From Gammaproteobacteria bacterium (GTDB taxonomy: Bacteria; Pseudomonadota; Gammaproteobacteria; Pseudomonadales; Pseudohongiellaceae), in the NCBI GenBank assembly GCA_030682575.1, contig JAUXNX010000005.1, positions 62,001 through 126,000 on the forward strand: a stretch of DNA of 64,000 nt, in the 5' to 3' direction. A model generated the notes under the pieces. The model did not search any database, was not told the origin of the DNA, and saw only the letters and a program-made list of their open reading frames with translations. This document shows positions 25,688 through 34,932 of this stretch, piece by piece (the stretch's first letter is position 1; each line of letters opens with the position of its first letter). The position numbers and the translations under genes were made by a program.

Positions 25688-26196
25688 GCTTGCTACTCCA
25701 AGCGCCTCAGCCGCTTGCTGCCACTCACAAGGTGGATGAGTTCGAGTGTGGCGAGCCAACTCTCGATGAGTGGCTCAAGCGCCGAGCCATGATCAACCAG
25801 TTGAGCGGAGGCAGCCGCACGTTTGTTGTGGGGGATCAGAACAGCAGTGTTTACGGTTACTACTCCATGGCTGCTGGCGCTGTGTCGCATCAGATGGCAA
25901 CCGGTCAGGTGCGCAGGAACATGCCCGATCCAGTGCCTGTGATGGTATTGGCCAGGCTGGCGGTTGATCTTCGAGCGCAGGGCATCAAGCTTGGGGCATC
26001 CCTTCTGCAAGACGCGGTCAACCGGGCTGTGGTAGTGTCACGGAACGCTGGTGTACGAGCCCTGCTGGTGCATGCGCTTCACGACCGCGCCAGAGAGTTC
26101 TACGAACACTACGGCTTTCAGCCGTCACCGTCGCATCCGATGACGCTGATGCTGCGATTGACTACAAGGCACTTCGAACACGATCAGGAAAAGTAA
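25684..26196 (+). CDS. GNAT-family acetyltransferase toxin (TacT/AtaT-like)
   Basis: 170 residues. The acetyl-CoA-binding motif is RLAVDLRAQGIKLGASLLQDAV (in part: DLRAQGIKLGASLL) near residues 95-115, and FYEHYGFQPSP near residue 140 carries the catalytic-type Tyr. FDCGEPTLDEWLKRRA-like N-terminus (here FECGEPTLDEWLKRRA) is diagnostic of type II GNAT toxins, which acetylate charged aminoacyl-tRNAs and stop translation. The start codon overlaps the antitoxin stop. All motifs look intact, so the pair is probably active. Confidence 0.93.
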   Translation: MSLLLQAPQPLAATHKVDEFECGEPTLDEWLKRRAMINQLSGGSRTFVVGDQNSSVYGYYSMAAGAVSHQMATGQVRRNMPDPVPVMVLARLAVDLRAQGIKLGASLLQDAVNRAVVVSRNAGVRALLVHALHDRAREFYEHYGFQPSPSHPMTLMLRLTTRHFEHDQEK

Positions 26197-26209
26197 GAGG
26201 ACATTGCCT

Positions 26210-27451
26210 ATGACAGCGTCACGCCGCCAGATCCTGCAGCTCCTCTCTGCACTGCCCTTTCTCTCGCCAACACATTTATTCGCGCAAAACCAGATCCTGA
26301 CGGACCGGGCCAATCGCATTCGCAGCGTCATCAGTGAATGGTCCGCGCAGGGCATTCATCGTACCGGCACGGATGTCGATGCGAGCAGCGCAGAGTGGCT
26401 GGCGCACCGGATGCGGGAGTACGGCGTGACAGCCAATCTTGATTCGCTGCAGTTGGAACGAGTCGAGGTGCTTGTCGCCAGTTTGGAATTCGACGGCTTG
26501 CAGATGGAGGGCATTCCGCTTTTCGACTGCACGTATACTGATGCGAATGGGATAACCGGCACTCTCGGATCGATAGGCAGCGCAGCGGACATTGGCGTCA
26601 TCATGCTGCCTCCTTCCACGGCGAGCCCTCTGCACACTCAACTCGATGAAGCGCGCCGTAACAACAGTCACAAGGCGATGATTGCCGTGACCGATCTGAG
26701 CTACCCACGCGAGGGAATCGCTGTCATCAACGCAGAGGATTTCCGTGAGCCAGTAGGTCCGCCCGTGCTGCAGATTGCCAATACTCACTGGGAAGCGTTG
26801 CAACAGGCGATGAGCGCGAATCGCACGGCTACTGTTGTTGCTCAGTGTGAACGTGTTCCTGCCACCGCCTACAATGTGAGTGCGCGCATCGCAGGCAGAA
26901 ACCCAACACTCGCCCCGATGGTCATCATGACGCCGCGCAGCTCATGGTGGGAATCCACATCCGAGCGCGGCGGTGGTATCGCCATGTTTCTGGAATTGGC
27001 GCGAGATCTGGCAGCGAATCTGCCGGAGCGCGATATCCTGTTCACCGCCAACACGGGACATGAGCTGAGTCATCTGGGGCTGGATCAGTATCTGCATGAT
27101 CGCCCGACGCTCATTCAGGACGCTTCGGTCTGGATTCATCTGGGGGCAAATTTTGCGGCGCGGGGCTCATTGATCAGGCTGCAATATTCAGACGAACGAT
27201 TCAGAGAGATTGCGCACCGACGGCTCGGCGCTCTGAACCTTCAGCCCGGGATAGAGACACCGATCGGGCAGCGGCCTCTGGGCGAGGCGCGCAATATCTT
27301 TGACGGCGGGGGCAACTTCCTGTCGATCCTCGGCAACAATCCTCTGTTCCATCATCCACAGGATCTTTGGCCGGATGCTGTCGACCTCGACACCACCACG
27401 CAATGGACTGCAGCATTCTCAGTGATCGCGCTCGAACTGAGCAAGGCTTGA
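26210..27451 (+). CDS. M28-like secreted protein with apparently lost metal ligands
   Basis: 413 residues from the ATG at 26210 (AGAGGA 8 bp upstream; TTG at 26204 is less well placed). A Tat-like signal (SRRQILQLLSALPFLSPTHLFAQ) precedes the mature part. The order of blocks follows M28 aminopeptidases: an RTGTDVDASSAEWLAHRM start, a PA-like insertion (about 80-210) and a C-terminal peptidase-like core. But where active M28 enzymes have the HxD ligand and a D-N-xSG motif, this protein reads TPRSSWWESTSERGGGIAMF (about 237-256), and the Glu-Glu pair is replaced by NTGHELSHLG (about 281-290). Late HHPQD may be the remaining His. It is either a non-catalytic relative or uses a different metal set. 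Confidence 0.72.
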   Translation: MTASRRQILQLLSALPFLSPTHLFAQNQILTDRANRIRSVISEWSAQGIHRTGTDVDASSAEWLAHRMREYGVTANLDSLQLERVEVLVASLEFDGLQMEGIPLFDCTYTDANGITGTLGSIGSAADIGVIMLPPSTASPLHTQLDEARRNNSHKAMIAVTDLSYPREGIAVINAEDFREPVGPPVLQIANTHWEALQQAMSANRTATVVAQCERVPATAYNVSARIAGRNPTLAPMVIMTPRSSWWESTSERGGGIAMFLELARDLAANLPERDILFTANTGHELSHLGLDQYLHDRPTLIQDASVWIHLGANFAARGSLIRLQYSDERFREIAHRRLGALNLQPGIETPIGQRPLGEARNIFDGGGNFLSILGNNPLFHHPQDLWPDAVDLDTTTQWTAAFSVIALELSKA

Positions 27452-27454
27452 AGA

Positions 27455-28438
27455 CTATTCGAAGCTGATCTTCGCGAGCGCGATTCCACCCTCGCCTGCG
27501 ACTGAATAGAGCAGATAGACTTCGCCATCTTCTTCAAAGATGGCCGGGTCTCGCAGTTGATTGGCGGGCACCGTGATGTCGCCACGCACTGATGGAATCA
27601 AGGGCAGATTGGCGCCTTCCCAGTCATGCTCGGGCCGCAACAGTTCCACCGCTTCCGACTCCGTCCATTGGGTCCAGTCGCCCTCCATCGTGATAGCGGA
27701 GACCATGATGGCTTCGGGTGCGTGCCCTACCTGCGTCCAGAACACATAAAGAATATTGTCGCGGATCAGCAACGCTGAATGGCGCATATCGTCATTGAAG
27801 AAACGTGGCCCCTCTTCGAAATTGCTGATGCCATCGCGGGAGCGGTAAAAAAAACCCGGCATGGCAAGACCGTAGTAATAGTCACCGTGTTCGAATACCC
27901 GGAAGTACGGTCGCCCGAGAATTTCAGAATACGCCTCGAAATTCAGCCCATCCTTGGACACCGCCACGCGGGTGACCTGCACCTCCGGTTCGCGGCCATG
28001 CAGATACATCACGATCTCCTGCCGATCTTCGCGCACATGCACATCCGGCGAGGCAATGTGTGCATACGCAGGAGCGGTGCTGCCCACAGGCACTGAGCAG
28101 GGCGGACACGTAGTGGGAAAGTGGGACTCTTCGAGCGTCAGTGTGCCCGGTGTGTAGATCGTCCACGGGCCGGTGACTGCATCTGCATAGGCAAGACGAA
28201 TATATTCGCCGCGATGTTCCGCGAAGTAGAGATAGTATTTTCCGAGAGAATTTTCGACCCAGTCCGGTACGCGGATGAGTGAAGGGCCTTGAATATTGGT
28301 GCCCATACGCTCATCCATGTCCGGCACGATGATGGGACCATCAAGCAGGCGGATGGCGACAATGCCATCGACATTCTGTGCATGAGCAGAAGAAATTGTC
28401 AGGAGTGTCGCCAGTACAATCAGTTGCTTGATCTTCAC
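27455..28438 (-). CDS. Secreted five-bladed beta-propeller protein (glycosidase-like, GH43/GH117-related fold)
   Basis: 327 residues from a GTG at 28438 with CGGGAG 8 bp upstream; signal peptide KIKQLIVLATLLTISSAHA. The repeating pattern of aromatic-rich blades is clear: GPSLIRVPDW, KYYLYFAEHRGEYIRLAYAD, ASPDVHVREDRQEIVMYLHG, YFRVFEHGDYYYGLAMPG, LRDPAIFEEDGEVYLLYSVAGEGGIALA. This is typical of glycoside hydrolase clans with a five-bladed propeller. Acidic residues in the expected blade starts (SPDV, RDPA) are suggestive, but the exact family, and whether it is catalytic, I cannot decide. It converges on the M28-like gene with a 3-bp gap and lies downstream of ggt on the same strand. Confidence 0.72.
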   Translation of the reverse strand: MKIKQLIVLATLLTISSAHAQNVDGIVAIRLLDGPIIVPDMDERMGTNIQGPSLIRVPDWVENSLGKYYLYFAEHRGEYIRLAYADAVTGPWTIYTPGTLTLEESHFPTTCPPCSVPVGSTAPAYAHIASPDVHVREDRQEIVMYLHGREPEVQVTRVAVSKDGLNFEAYSEILGRPYFRVFEHGDYYYGLAMPGFFYRSRDGISNFEEGPRFFNDDMRHSALLIRDNILYVFWTQVGHAPEAIMVSAITMEGDWTQWTESEAVELLRPEHDWEGANLPLIPSVRGDITVPANQLRDPAIFEEDGEVYLLYSVAGEGGIALAKISFE

Positions 28439-28479
28439 TGCGCGCACTCCCGATATCGATTCAATCGTTATAACAGATC

Positions 28480-30186
28480 CTAGTAGCCTGCCGCACCGCT
28501 GTCGCCAACGCGCGAGTCAGCACCACCCAGAAACAGTCCGTTCTCACGATCGTGATATACGCCCATGGCGGAACCCTGTCTGCCACGTACGCGAGTCTCG
28601 TGTCCCATCGCTTCGTAGAGCCGGATGGTGTCGGGAGAGAAACTTCTTTCTTCCATGCTGGTGAAGTCCGGTAGCCATTGATGATGTATGCGCCCTGCTT
28701 CCATCGCCTCGGCGATGTTCATGCCGTGGTCGATCACGTTCAGAATCAGTTGCATGGTGGTGTTGATGATCGTGCGACCACCGGGACTGCCCACTGCCAT
28801 CAGAGGTTTGCCATCCTGCGCGACGATGGTGGGGGACATGCTGGAGAGCATGCGCTTCTCCGGCGCGATCAGATTCGGCGGAGTGCCGATCTGACCAGTG
28901 CGATTTGTGACGCCTGGCACTGCATTGAAGTCTCCCATCTCGTTGTTGAGCAGATAGCCACCGCCCTCAGCAACGATGCGCGAACCGTAGGCATTCTCCA
29001 GCGTATAGGTGAGCGAGACCATGTTGCCGTCCTTGTCGACGACGGAGAAATGTGTGGTGTCTTCACTCTCATAGATGTTCGCGAACTCGCGTTCGTCGCT
29101 GACCGAGGCACGGTTCGGATCTATGGTGGCACGCAGTCTCGCAGCGTAGTCCTTGTCCAGCAGATGATCGAGCGGCATGCTCTCGTTGAAGTCCGGATCA
29201 CCCAGGTGCTCGGCACGGTCGGCGTACGCACGACGCATGGCTTCAGTAAGCAGATGCAGGTACTGCGCAGAATTGTGTCCGGCCGCTGCAAGATCGAAGC
29301 CTTCCAGTATGTTCAGCATTTCCACCAGTGCAACACCGCCGGAACTGGGCGGCGGCATGCTGATGATTTCGTAACCGCGATAGGTGCCACGTATCGGCTC
29401 CCGTTCTACTGCTTCATACCTGGCCAGATCTTCTTCGGTGATGATGCCGCCGTTTGCGGCCATGAAGTCGGCCAGACGTTTTGCATTTTCACCTCTGTAG
29501 AAACCGTCATGGCCGTGCATCTGAATCAGTTCCAGCGTTGCGGCGAGATCCGGTTGTACCCAGGTATCACCCAACTCGTATGGCGAGCCATCAGCTTTCA
29601 GGAAAACCCTGGCGGAAGTAGGATATTCATCCCAGAACGATTGGTTCTGACGAAAGCCGGAGTAAAGCGCGTAAGTGATCGGGATACCATCCCGTGCCAG
29701 CGCCACGGCAGGCGCAACCAGATCGGCCCAGGGCAGACTGCCCAATTCCTGGTGAGCCTTGTAGAGACCGGCAACAGTGCCAGGTACCCCTACAGACAAC
29801 AGGCCTCGGTGGTTGGCATTGTTGACCACCTGACCATCCATGCCCAGATACATCCTCTCGCTCGCAGCCAGTGGCGCTTTCTCTCGGAAATCGAACGTGG
29901 TAGCGTGACCATCTTCACCGTGATACACGAGGAAACCACCACCGCCGATGTTACCCGCCGTAGGCCACGTGACTGCCAACGCGAAGGCCGTGGCAATGGT
30001 CGCATCCATGGCGTTACCGCCCTTTTTCATGATCTCCACACCGACCTCCGAAGCGGTCAGCGACGCACTGGCGATAACGCCATTCTCAACTCGCAGCGGG
30101 GTTCTGCCACTGCTCGCGTACAGCGATGTGGACAACACGACACACAGCAGTAACGCGATACTTCTATGGAACAGCTTCATCTTCAT
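28480..30186 (-). CDS. ggt: Gamma-glutamyltransferase
   Basis: 568 residues with a signal peptide (KLFHRSIALLLCVVLSTSLYA). This periplasmic N-terminal-nucleophile enzyme cleaves gamma-glutamyl bonds of glutathione and related peptides and transfers the glutamyl group to amino acids or water. The precursor is cut before the catalytic Thr in EDTTHFSVVDKDGNMVSLTYTL (in part: TTHFSVVDKDG, about residue 377). Substrate-site motifs PPSSGGVALVEMLN and GSPGGRTIINTTMQ are intact, and the small-subunit lid region is present. The neighbouring D-amino-acid transaminase upstream and the beta-propeller gene downstream share its strand; a role in peptide scavenging is plausible. Confidence 0.95.
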   Translation of the reverse strand: MKMKLFHRSIALLLCVVLSTSLYASSGRTPLRVENGVIASASLTASEVGVEIMKKGGNAMDATIATAFALAVTWPTAGNIGGGGFLVYHGEDGHATTFDFREKAPLAASERMYLGMDGQVVNNANHRGLLSVGVPGTVAGLYKAHQELGSLPWADLVAPAVALARDGIPITYALYSGFRQNQSFWDEYPTSARVFLKADGSPYELGDTWVQPDLAATLELIQMHGHDGFYRGENAKRLADFMAANGGIITEEDLARYEAVEREPIRGTYRGYEIISMPPPSSGGVALVEMLNILEGFDLAAAGHNSAQYLHLLTEAMRRAYADRAEHLGDPDFNESMPLDHLLDKDYAARLRATIDPNRASVSDEREFANIYESEDTTHFSVVDKDGNMVSLTYTLENAYGSRIVAEGGGYLLNNEMGDFNAVPGVTNRTGQIGTPPNLIAPEKRMLSSMSPTIVAQDGKPLMAVGSPGGRTIINTTMQLILNVIDHGMNIAEAMEAGRIHHQWLPDFTSMEERSFSPDTIRLYEAMGHETRVRGRQGSAMGVYHDRENGLFLGGADSRVGDSGAAGY

Positions 30187-30241
30187 GGGAATCTCTCTCG
30201 CTTAACGACCTGAATGCCAATGACCAATTGTCGAACGCTGA

Positions 30242-31111
30242 TCAGTTTCCTGCTTCATCCAGCAACATCTGCACATACATTGCCCGCAACTTCTGTGCCA
30301 CAGGTCCGGGTTTGCCTGAGCCTATCGTCTTGCCATCTATGGAAACGATTGGCAGCACCAATGTCGTGGCGCTGCTCATGAAGGCTTCGTCTGCCGCGCA
30401 GGCTTCCTCCAGTGTGAATGTGCGCTCTTCCAGTGCAATACCGTGGTCGTGCGCCATTTGCACGATCACTTTGCGGCGGATGCCAGGCAATATGGAATTG
30501 GACAATGCACGCGTGATCAAGGTACTGCCCTTGACGATGAACGCCGAAGAGGACACTCCCTCTGTCACCTGACCCTCTTCAATCATCCAGCCTTCGTAGG
30601 CGCCCTGCTCCGCCGCTGCCTGTTTCGCCAGACATTGTGCAAGCATGCTGACCGACTTGATGTCACGACGCTTCCAACGCAGGTCCGGAATCGACACCAC
30701 GGCGACGCCGCTATCGGCCAGTGGGTTGTCGATGATCGTTTTCGCGGATGCCCAGGCGATCAGACTCTCTTTCACCTTTTCGCCTGCTACAGTCTTCGGG
30801 AACGCAAAGTCACGTTCAGCGGCGCCTCGCGTCACCTGCAGATAAACCATCCCTTCCTGCACATTGTCACGGACCAGCAACTGCTCCAACACGTCAATCA
30901 ACTCTTCCCTTGCACAGGGCCAGGTCATGCCGATGGCACCCAGGCTGCGATCAAGGCGTTGCAGCGCATGTTGCTTGTCCACCAACCGTCCCCTGACCAC
31001 CGGGATGACCTCGTACACACCATCGCCAAACAGAAATCCTCTATCGAACACAGAGATTCTGGCGTTCTCGGCCGCCACGTATTCACCGTTTACATAGACC
31101 GTCCTGCTCAC
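30242..31111 (-). CDS. dat: D-amino-acid transaminase (fold-type IV PLP enzyme)
   Basis: 289 residues from the GTG at 31111 (AGGA 9 bp upstream), close to the usual 280-290. Class IV aminotransferase features: YVNGEYVAAENARISVFDRGFLFGDGVYE, a Lys in DLRWKRRDIKSVSMLAQ that binds PLP (IKS, about residue 148), and EGWMIEEGQVTEGVSSSAFIV with the cofactor-phosphate TEG/SSS contacts. It interconverts D-alanine and D-glutamate with 2-oxoacids. Branched-chain aminotransferase and aminodeoxychorismate lyase are relatives, but the length and the RDIKSVS motif favour Dat. It would supply or recycle D-amino acids, compatible with the neighbouring gamma-glutamyltransferase. Confidence 0.87.
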   Translation of the reverse strand: MSRTVYVNGEYVAAENARISVFDRGFLFGDGVYEVIPVVRGRLVDKQHALQRLDRSLGAIGMTWPCAREELIDVLEQLLVRDNVQEGMVYLQVTRGAAERDFAFPKTVAGEKVKESLIAWASAKTIIDNPLADSGVAVVSIPDLRWKRRDIKSVSMLAQCLAKQAAAEQGAYEGWMIEEGQVTEGVSSSAFIVKGSTLITRALSNSILPGIRRKVIVQMAHDHGIALEERTFTLEEACAADEAFMSSATTLVLPIVSIDGKTIGSGKPGPVAQKLRAMYVQMLLDEAGN

Positions 31112-31192
31112 ATTCGTAGTTCCTGAAACTGTTCTTTGGATAGGGTCGAGCATATCAATATTGCAGAGGAGGGAGTAGCGGAGTTTGGCTGT

Positions 31193-31232
31193 AAAAAAAA
31201 TCCCGCTGGCACACAGGGCGCCAGCGGGATTC
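31193..31232 (-). terminator. Rho-independent terminator of rpsO-pnp
   Basis: On the minus strand a TCCCGCTGGC / GCCAGCGGGA stem with a 9-base loop is followed by eight T. It lies 22 bp downstream of the pnp stop. Confidence 0.93.
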
Positions 31233-31254
31233 TGTCTTACGTTCTGTCGGAGAC

Positions 31255-33375
31255 TCAGATCAGAGAGGCTTCGTAGTCCGCCTTGTCCTCGTCCGTGATC
31301 TCCTTGATGCTCAGCTTGATACGGCCGCGCGCATCCAGATCAGTCACTTTCACGAGCACTTCCTGTCCTTCCTTCAGATACTCGTTGATGTTCTCAACGC
31401 GGTCAGAGGAAATCTGGGAGATGTGCACGAGACCATCCTTGCCTGGCAGGATAGTGATGAAAGCACCGAAGTCCACGATACGTGCCACTTTGCCTTTGTA
31501 CACTCGGCCCACTTCCGCTTCCGCAGTAATGCTCAGCACACGGGCGATAGCTGCATCGCGCGAACCAGCGTCTTCGCCATAGATGCGGATGTTGCCATCG
31601 TCATCGATGTCGATTGATGCGCCAGTCTCTTCGGTGATGCTGCGAATCACTGCGCCGCCTTTGCCGATCACGTCACGGATCTTGTCCGGATCTATTTTCA
31701 TCATGGCCATGGAAGGCGCATTCTCGGACACAGTCGCACGCGGCTTGTCCATCACCTTGTTCATCTCTGCCAGAATGTGCAATCTGGCTTCATTGGCCTG
31801 ATGCAGAGCGATTTCCATGATCTCTTCAGTGATACCCTGGATCTTGATGTCCATCTGCAGTGCAGTCACGCCATTGGCTGTGCCCGCTACCTTGAAATCC
31901 ATGTCGCCCAGGTGGTCTTCGTCACCCAGAATGTCGGTGATCACGGAGAAACGATCGCCTTCCTTGATCAGACCCATGGCGATACCGGCTACCGGAGCCG
32001 TGATTGGCACACCGGCATCCATCAGTGCCAGCGACGCACCACACACAGACGCCATGGAGCTGGAGCCATTGGATTCGGTGATTTCTGACACCACACGAAT
32101 CGCATAGGGGAATGAGTCTTCGGACGGCATCACTGCCTGCACGCCGCGCTTGGCCAGTTTGCCATGGCCCACTTCACGACGCTTTGGACCGGCCATCATG
32201 CCGGTCTCGCCAACGCTGAACGGTGGGAAGTTGTAATGCAGCATGAATGCTTCTTTTCTGGAGCCTTCCAACCCTTCGATCAGTTGCGCATCACGCACCG
32301 CACCCAGCGTAGTCACGACCAGCGCCTGTGTTTCACCACGGGTGAACAGAGCTGAACCGTGCGCTTTGGGGAGAACGCCTGTCTCGATGGAGATCGGACG
32401 TACTGTACGAGTATCGCGACCATCGATGCGTGGCGCACCGTCGATGATGCGATTGCGCACAACTTTCTTTTCCAGAGAGGCAAAAACCTTTGCCACTTCG
32501 TCAGCGCTGACACCAGTCTCTTCGTTGGCAAACTGCGCCTGAGCCTGTTCCAGCAGTGCACCCAGCGCATCATAACGCTGCATTTTGTCGGAAATCTGGT
32601 ACGCGTTGCCGATGCTGTCCGCAAACACCTGCTTCAAGCCATCGAGCAACGGCTGATTGACTATCGCCTGTGGAATTTCCCACATTGGCTTGCCAGCCTC
32701 AGCTTTGAACTCTGTAATCGCATCCACCACTACCTGCATGGCTTCGTGACCGAACAGTACAGCACCCAGCATCTGATCTTCACTAAGCTGCTTGGCTTCG
32801 GACTCCACCATCAGTACGGCAGACTTTGTGCCTGCCACCACCATGTCCAGAGCAGAGTTTTCGAGCTCCTCCATATCCGGATTGAGAATATAACCGTCCT
32901 GCAGGTGATAGCCCACACGTGCAGCACCGATTGGTTCAAGGAACGGCAGGCCTGAGATTGCCAGGGCTGCTGATGCACCGATCAACGATGCAATATCCGG
33001 ATCCTGGTTCTTCGCTGCGGAAATGACAGTACAGACAACCTGTATTTCGTTCATGAAACCTTTGGGAAACAACGGACGGATGGGACGATCGATAAGACGT
33101 GAGACCAGAGTCTCCTTCTCGGTAGGACGACCTTCGCGCTTGAAGAATCCACCGGGGATCTTGCCTGCTGCGTATGTCTTTTCCTGATAATTCACTGTCA
33201 GCGGGAAAAAATCCTGTCCCGGCTTGACCTGCTTGCGGCCTACTGCGGTGCAAAGTACCTGGGTGTCTCCCATGGTCACGATCACTGCGCCTGTTGCCTG
33301 TCTTGCTACCTTTCCTGTTTCCAGTGTCACGGTGTATTTGCCGTACTGGAAAGTCTTCCTCACTATATTGAACAT
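31255..33375 (-). CDS. pnp: Polyribonucleotide nucleotidyltransferase (PNPase)
   Basis: 706 residues, full length for the 3'->5' phosphorolytic exoribonuclease that degrades mRNA as a trimer and joins the RNA degradosome. Two RNase PH domains (first ~ 1-200; second ~ 310-540, with the active-site region [24 protein letters not shown]), a KH domain ([25 protein letters not shown], about 555-580) and an S1 domain ([18 protein letters not shown] to the C-terminus) are visible. It follows rpsO by 124 bp in the conserved rpsO-pnp operon and ends at a strong terminator. PNPase leaders are usually processed by RNase III; no clear stem is assignable here by eye. Confidence 0.98.
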   Translation of the reverse strand: MFNIVRKTFQYGKYTVTLETGKVARQATGAVIVTMGDTQVLCTAVGRKQVKPGQDFFPLTVNYQEKTYAAGKIPGGFFKREGRPTEKETLVSRLIDRPIRPLFPKGFMNEIQVVCTVISAAKNQDPDIASLIGASAALAISGLPFLEPIGAARVGYHLQDGYILNPDMEELENSALDMVVAGTKSAVLMVESEAKQLSEDQMLGAVLFGHEAMQVVVDAITEFKAEAGKPMWEIPQAIVNQPLLDGLKQVFADSIGNAYQISDKMQRYDALGALLEQAQAQFANEETGVSADEVAKVFASLEKKVVRNRIIDGAPRIDGRDTRTVRPISIETGVLPKAHGSALFTRGETQALVVTTLGAVRDAQLIEGLEGSRKEAFMLHYNFPPFSVGETGMMAGPKRREVGHGKLAKRGVQAVMPSEDSFPYAIRVVSEITESNGSSSMASVCGASLALMDAGVPITAPVAGIAMGLIKEGDRFSVITDILGDEDHLGDMDFKVAGTANGVTALQMDIKIQGITEEIMEIALHQANEARLHILAEMNKVMDKPRATVSENAPSMAMMKIDPDKIRDVIGKGGAVIRSITEETGASIDIDDDGNIRIYGEDAGSRDAAIARVLSITAEAEVGRVYKGKVARIVDFGAFITILPGKDGLVHISQISSDRVENINEYLKEGQEVLVKVTDLDARGRIKLSIKEITDEDKADYEASLI

Positions 33376-33499
33376 ACTCTATTCCTGTTTTTTATTTTGA
33401 CCCCGGCACCATTGCAATGACATCCCTGTCAATCAAGGTCTTGCTTTCATCTCTTCATCATTGAACCATTTTTTCAAACCACTTGTTGCAAACCGCCAA

Positions 33500-33769
33500 T
33501 CAACGACGCAGACCAAGCTTCTTGATCAGAACTGCATAGCGGTCAGTGCTCTTGCTCTTCAGATAGTCGAGCAATTTACGACGGCTGTTGACCATACGGA
33601 TCAGACCACGACGTGAATGGTGATCGTGCGTGTGCTCTTTGAAGTGTGCCTGAAGGTGGTTGATGTTCTCGGTCAGCAGTGCGACCTGAACTTCGGGAGA
33701 GCCTGTGTCTCCTTCACTCTGGGCGTACTCTTTCACGATTGCTGCTTTCTGTTCTGCGGATAATGCCAT
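33500..33769 (-). CDS. rpsO: 30S ribosomal protein S15
   Basis: 89 residues, exactly the family length. S15 binds 16S rRNA helices 20-22 early in assembly and bridges to the large subunit. Conserved sequence: [55 protein letters not shown] (in part), and the terminal [16 protein letters not shown] at 33769 has AGGAGAAGAGAA directly upstream; the longer in-frame extension to 33847 is leader. Upstream (minus strand) TATAAAT at about 33868 may be a -10 element. The leader between it and the ATG is the place where S15 autoregulation acts in relatives. Confidence 0.97.
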   Translation of the reverse strand: MALSAEQKAAIVKEYAQSEGDTGSPEVQVALLTENINHLQAHFKEHTHDHHSRRGLIRMVNSRRKLLDYLKSKSTDRYAVLIKKLGLRR

Positions 33770-33929
33770 TTCTCTTCTCCTAATATGCGTTGAGTAAAAA
33801 CAGCCGGTCACGCCAATCGTGAACCAGCCTTTGTTGCCGACATCCATGCCGAACCAGCGTAACCATGCATATTTATAGTTATCTGGAACTTTCCTGCTAA
33901 AAACCTGCTTTCAAAACCGGTTGCTCAAA

Positions 33930-34889
33930 CTACTGCAACTGTGTGACAAATTTGTCTGCTCCTGTCGCAAAGAGCCTGCGTGGTGCCACCCTGCCATCGT
34001 CGAGAATAGTGCCTATCCCGATGAACTCATCCTCATCATACAACCGCACGAGACCTGAACCTGGCAAATGCCTGACCAATACTGCCTGCCCCTGCTTCAA
34101 AAAATCGGCCGTCATTGACGGCAGTATCACTGGTGGCAACTCAGCCACAGCCAGATCCGGAGCGAACAGAAACTCATCCAGTTGTGCGAGCCCCCCGGCC
34201 TCCCTGGCTTCTCTAAGGCGCGCAATGGTAACACATTGAACTTCCTTGAAGGCACCGGCCTGCAGGCGGCGCAGCTCGATGACATGACCTCCGCAGCCCA
34301 ACGCCTCACCCAAATCGTCCGCAATCGTGCGCACATAAGTGCCCTTGCTGCAGTAAATCTCCAATTCCAACGTCGCCAGACCATCTGTATTACTGAAAGC
34401 CAGCAATTCCAGATCATGGATCGTGACGGGGCGGGCCTTGCGCTCAACCTCTTCGCCAGCCCGAGCCAGTTTGTACAGCGGCGTACCCTTGTGCTTTAGC
34501 GCGGAGTACATGGGTGGCGTCTGTTCAATGCCACCACGGAACTGCTCAAGCGCATCCAGAACGTGCTCCCTGGTAATGCCCAGCACCGGTCGCTCGCTGA
34601 TTATGCTGCCCTGGGAATCGGCACTGTCCGTTCTCTGGCCCAGACGGATCATCGTTCGATAGCGCTTGTCCGAGTCCAGCAGAAACTGCGAAATCTTGGT
34701 GGCCTCACCAAAACACAACGGCAGTACGCCGGTCGCCAAGGGATCAAGGCTGCCGGTATGGCCCGCCTTCTCTGCCTCAAACAGCCGCTTCACTTCCTGA
34801 AGACAGGCGTTCGAACTCATCCCTTTCGCCTTGTCGAGCACCAGGATGCCGGTAATATCCCGGCCTTTTGGTCTGCGCCACTGAGTCAC
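33930..34889 (-). CDS. truB: tRNA pseudouridine-55 synthase
   Basis: 319 residues from the GTG at 34889, preceded by AGGAG; a longer frame overlapping rbfA was rejected. TruB converts U55 of the T arm of tRNAs to pseudouridine. Catalytic motif KAGHTGSLDPLATGVLPLC (Asp in GSLDP, about residue 47) and the YSALKHKG/ KGTYVRTIADDLGEALGCGGHV (in parts) motifs of the catalytic core are present, along with a C-terminal PUA-like segment. It is the last gene of rimP-nusA-infB-rbfA-truB, 43 bp after rbfA. Confidence 0.96.
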   Translation of the reverse strand: MTQWRRPKGRDITGILVLDKAKGMSSNACLQEVKRLFEAEKAGHTGSLDPLATGVLPLCFGEATKISQFLLDSDKRYRTMIRLGQRTDSADSQGSIISERPVLGITREHVLDALEQFRGGIEQTPPMYSALKHKGTPLYKLARAGEEVERKARPVTIHDLELLAFSNTDGLATLELEIYCSKGTYVRTIADDLGEALGCGGHVIELRRLQAGAFKEVQCVTIARLREAREAGGLAQLDEFLFAPDLAVAELPPVILPSMTADFLKQGQAVLVRHLPGSGLVRLYDEDEFIGIGTILDDGRVAPRRLFATGADKFVTQLQ

Positions 34890-34932
34890 GCCACATCTCT
34901 CCTGCCAGAGCGAGGGAGCCTCTGATTGATGC

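Noticed and set aside
28678-30153. A 491-codon plus-strand frame opposite gamma-glutamyltransferase.
   Set aside because: The opposite strand encodes an intact GGT with all catalytic motifs; the plus frame has no recognisable protein features.
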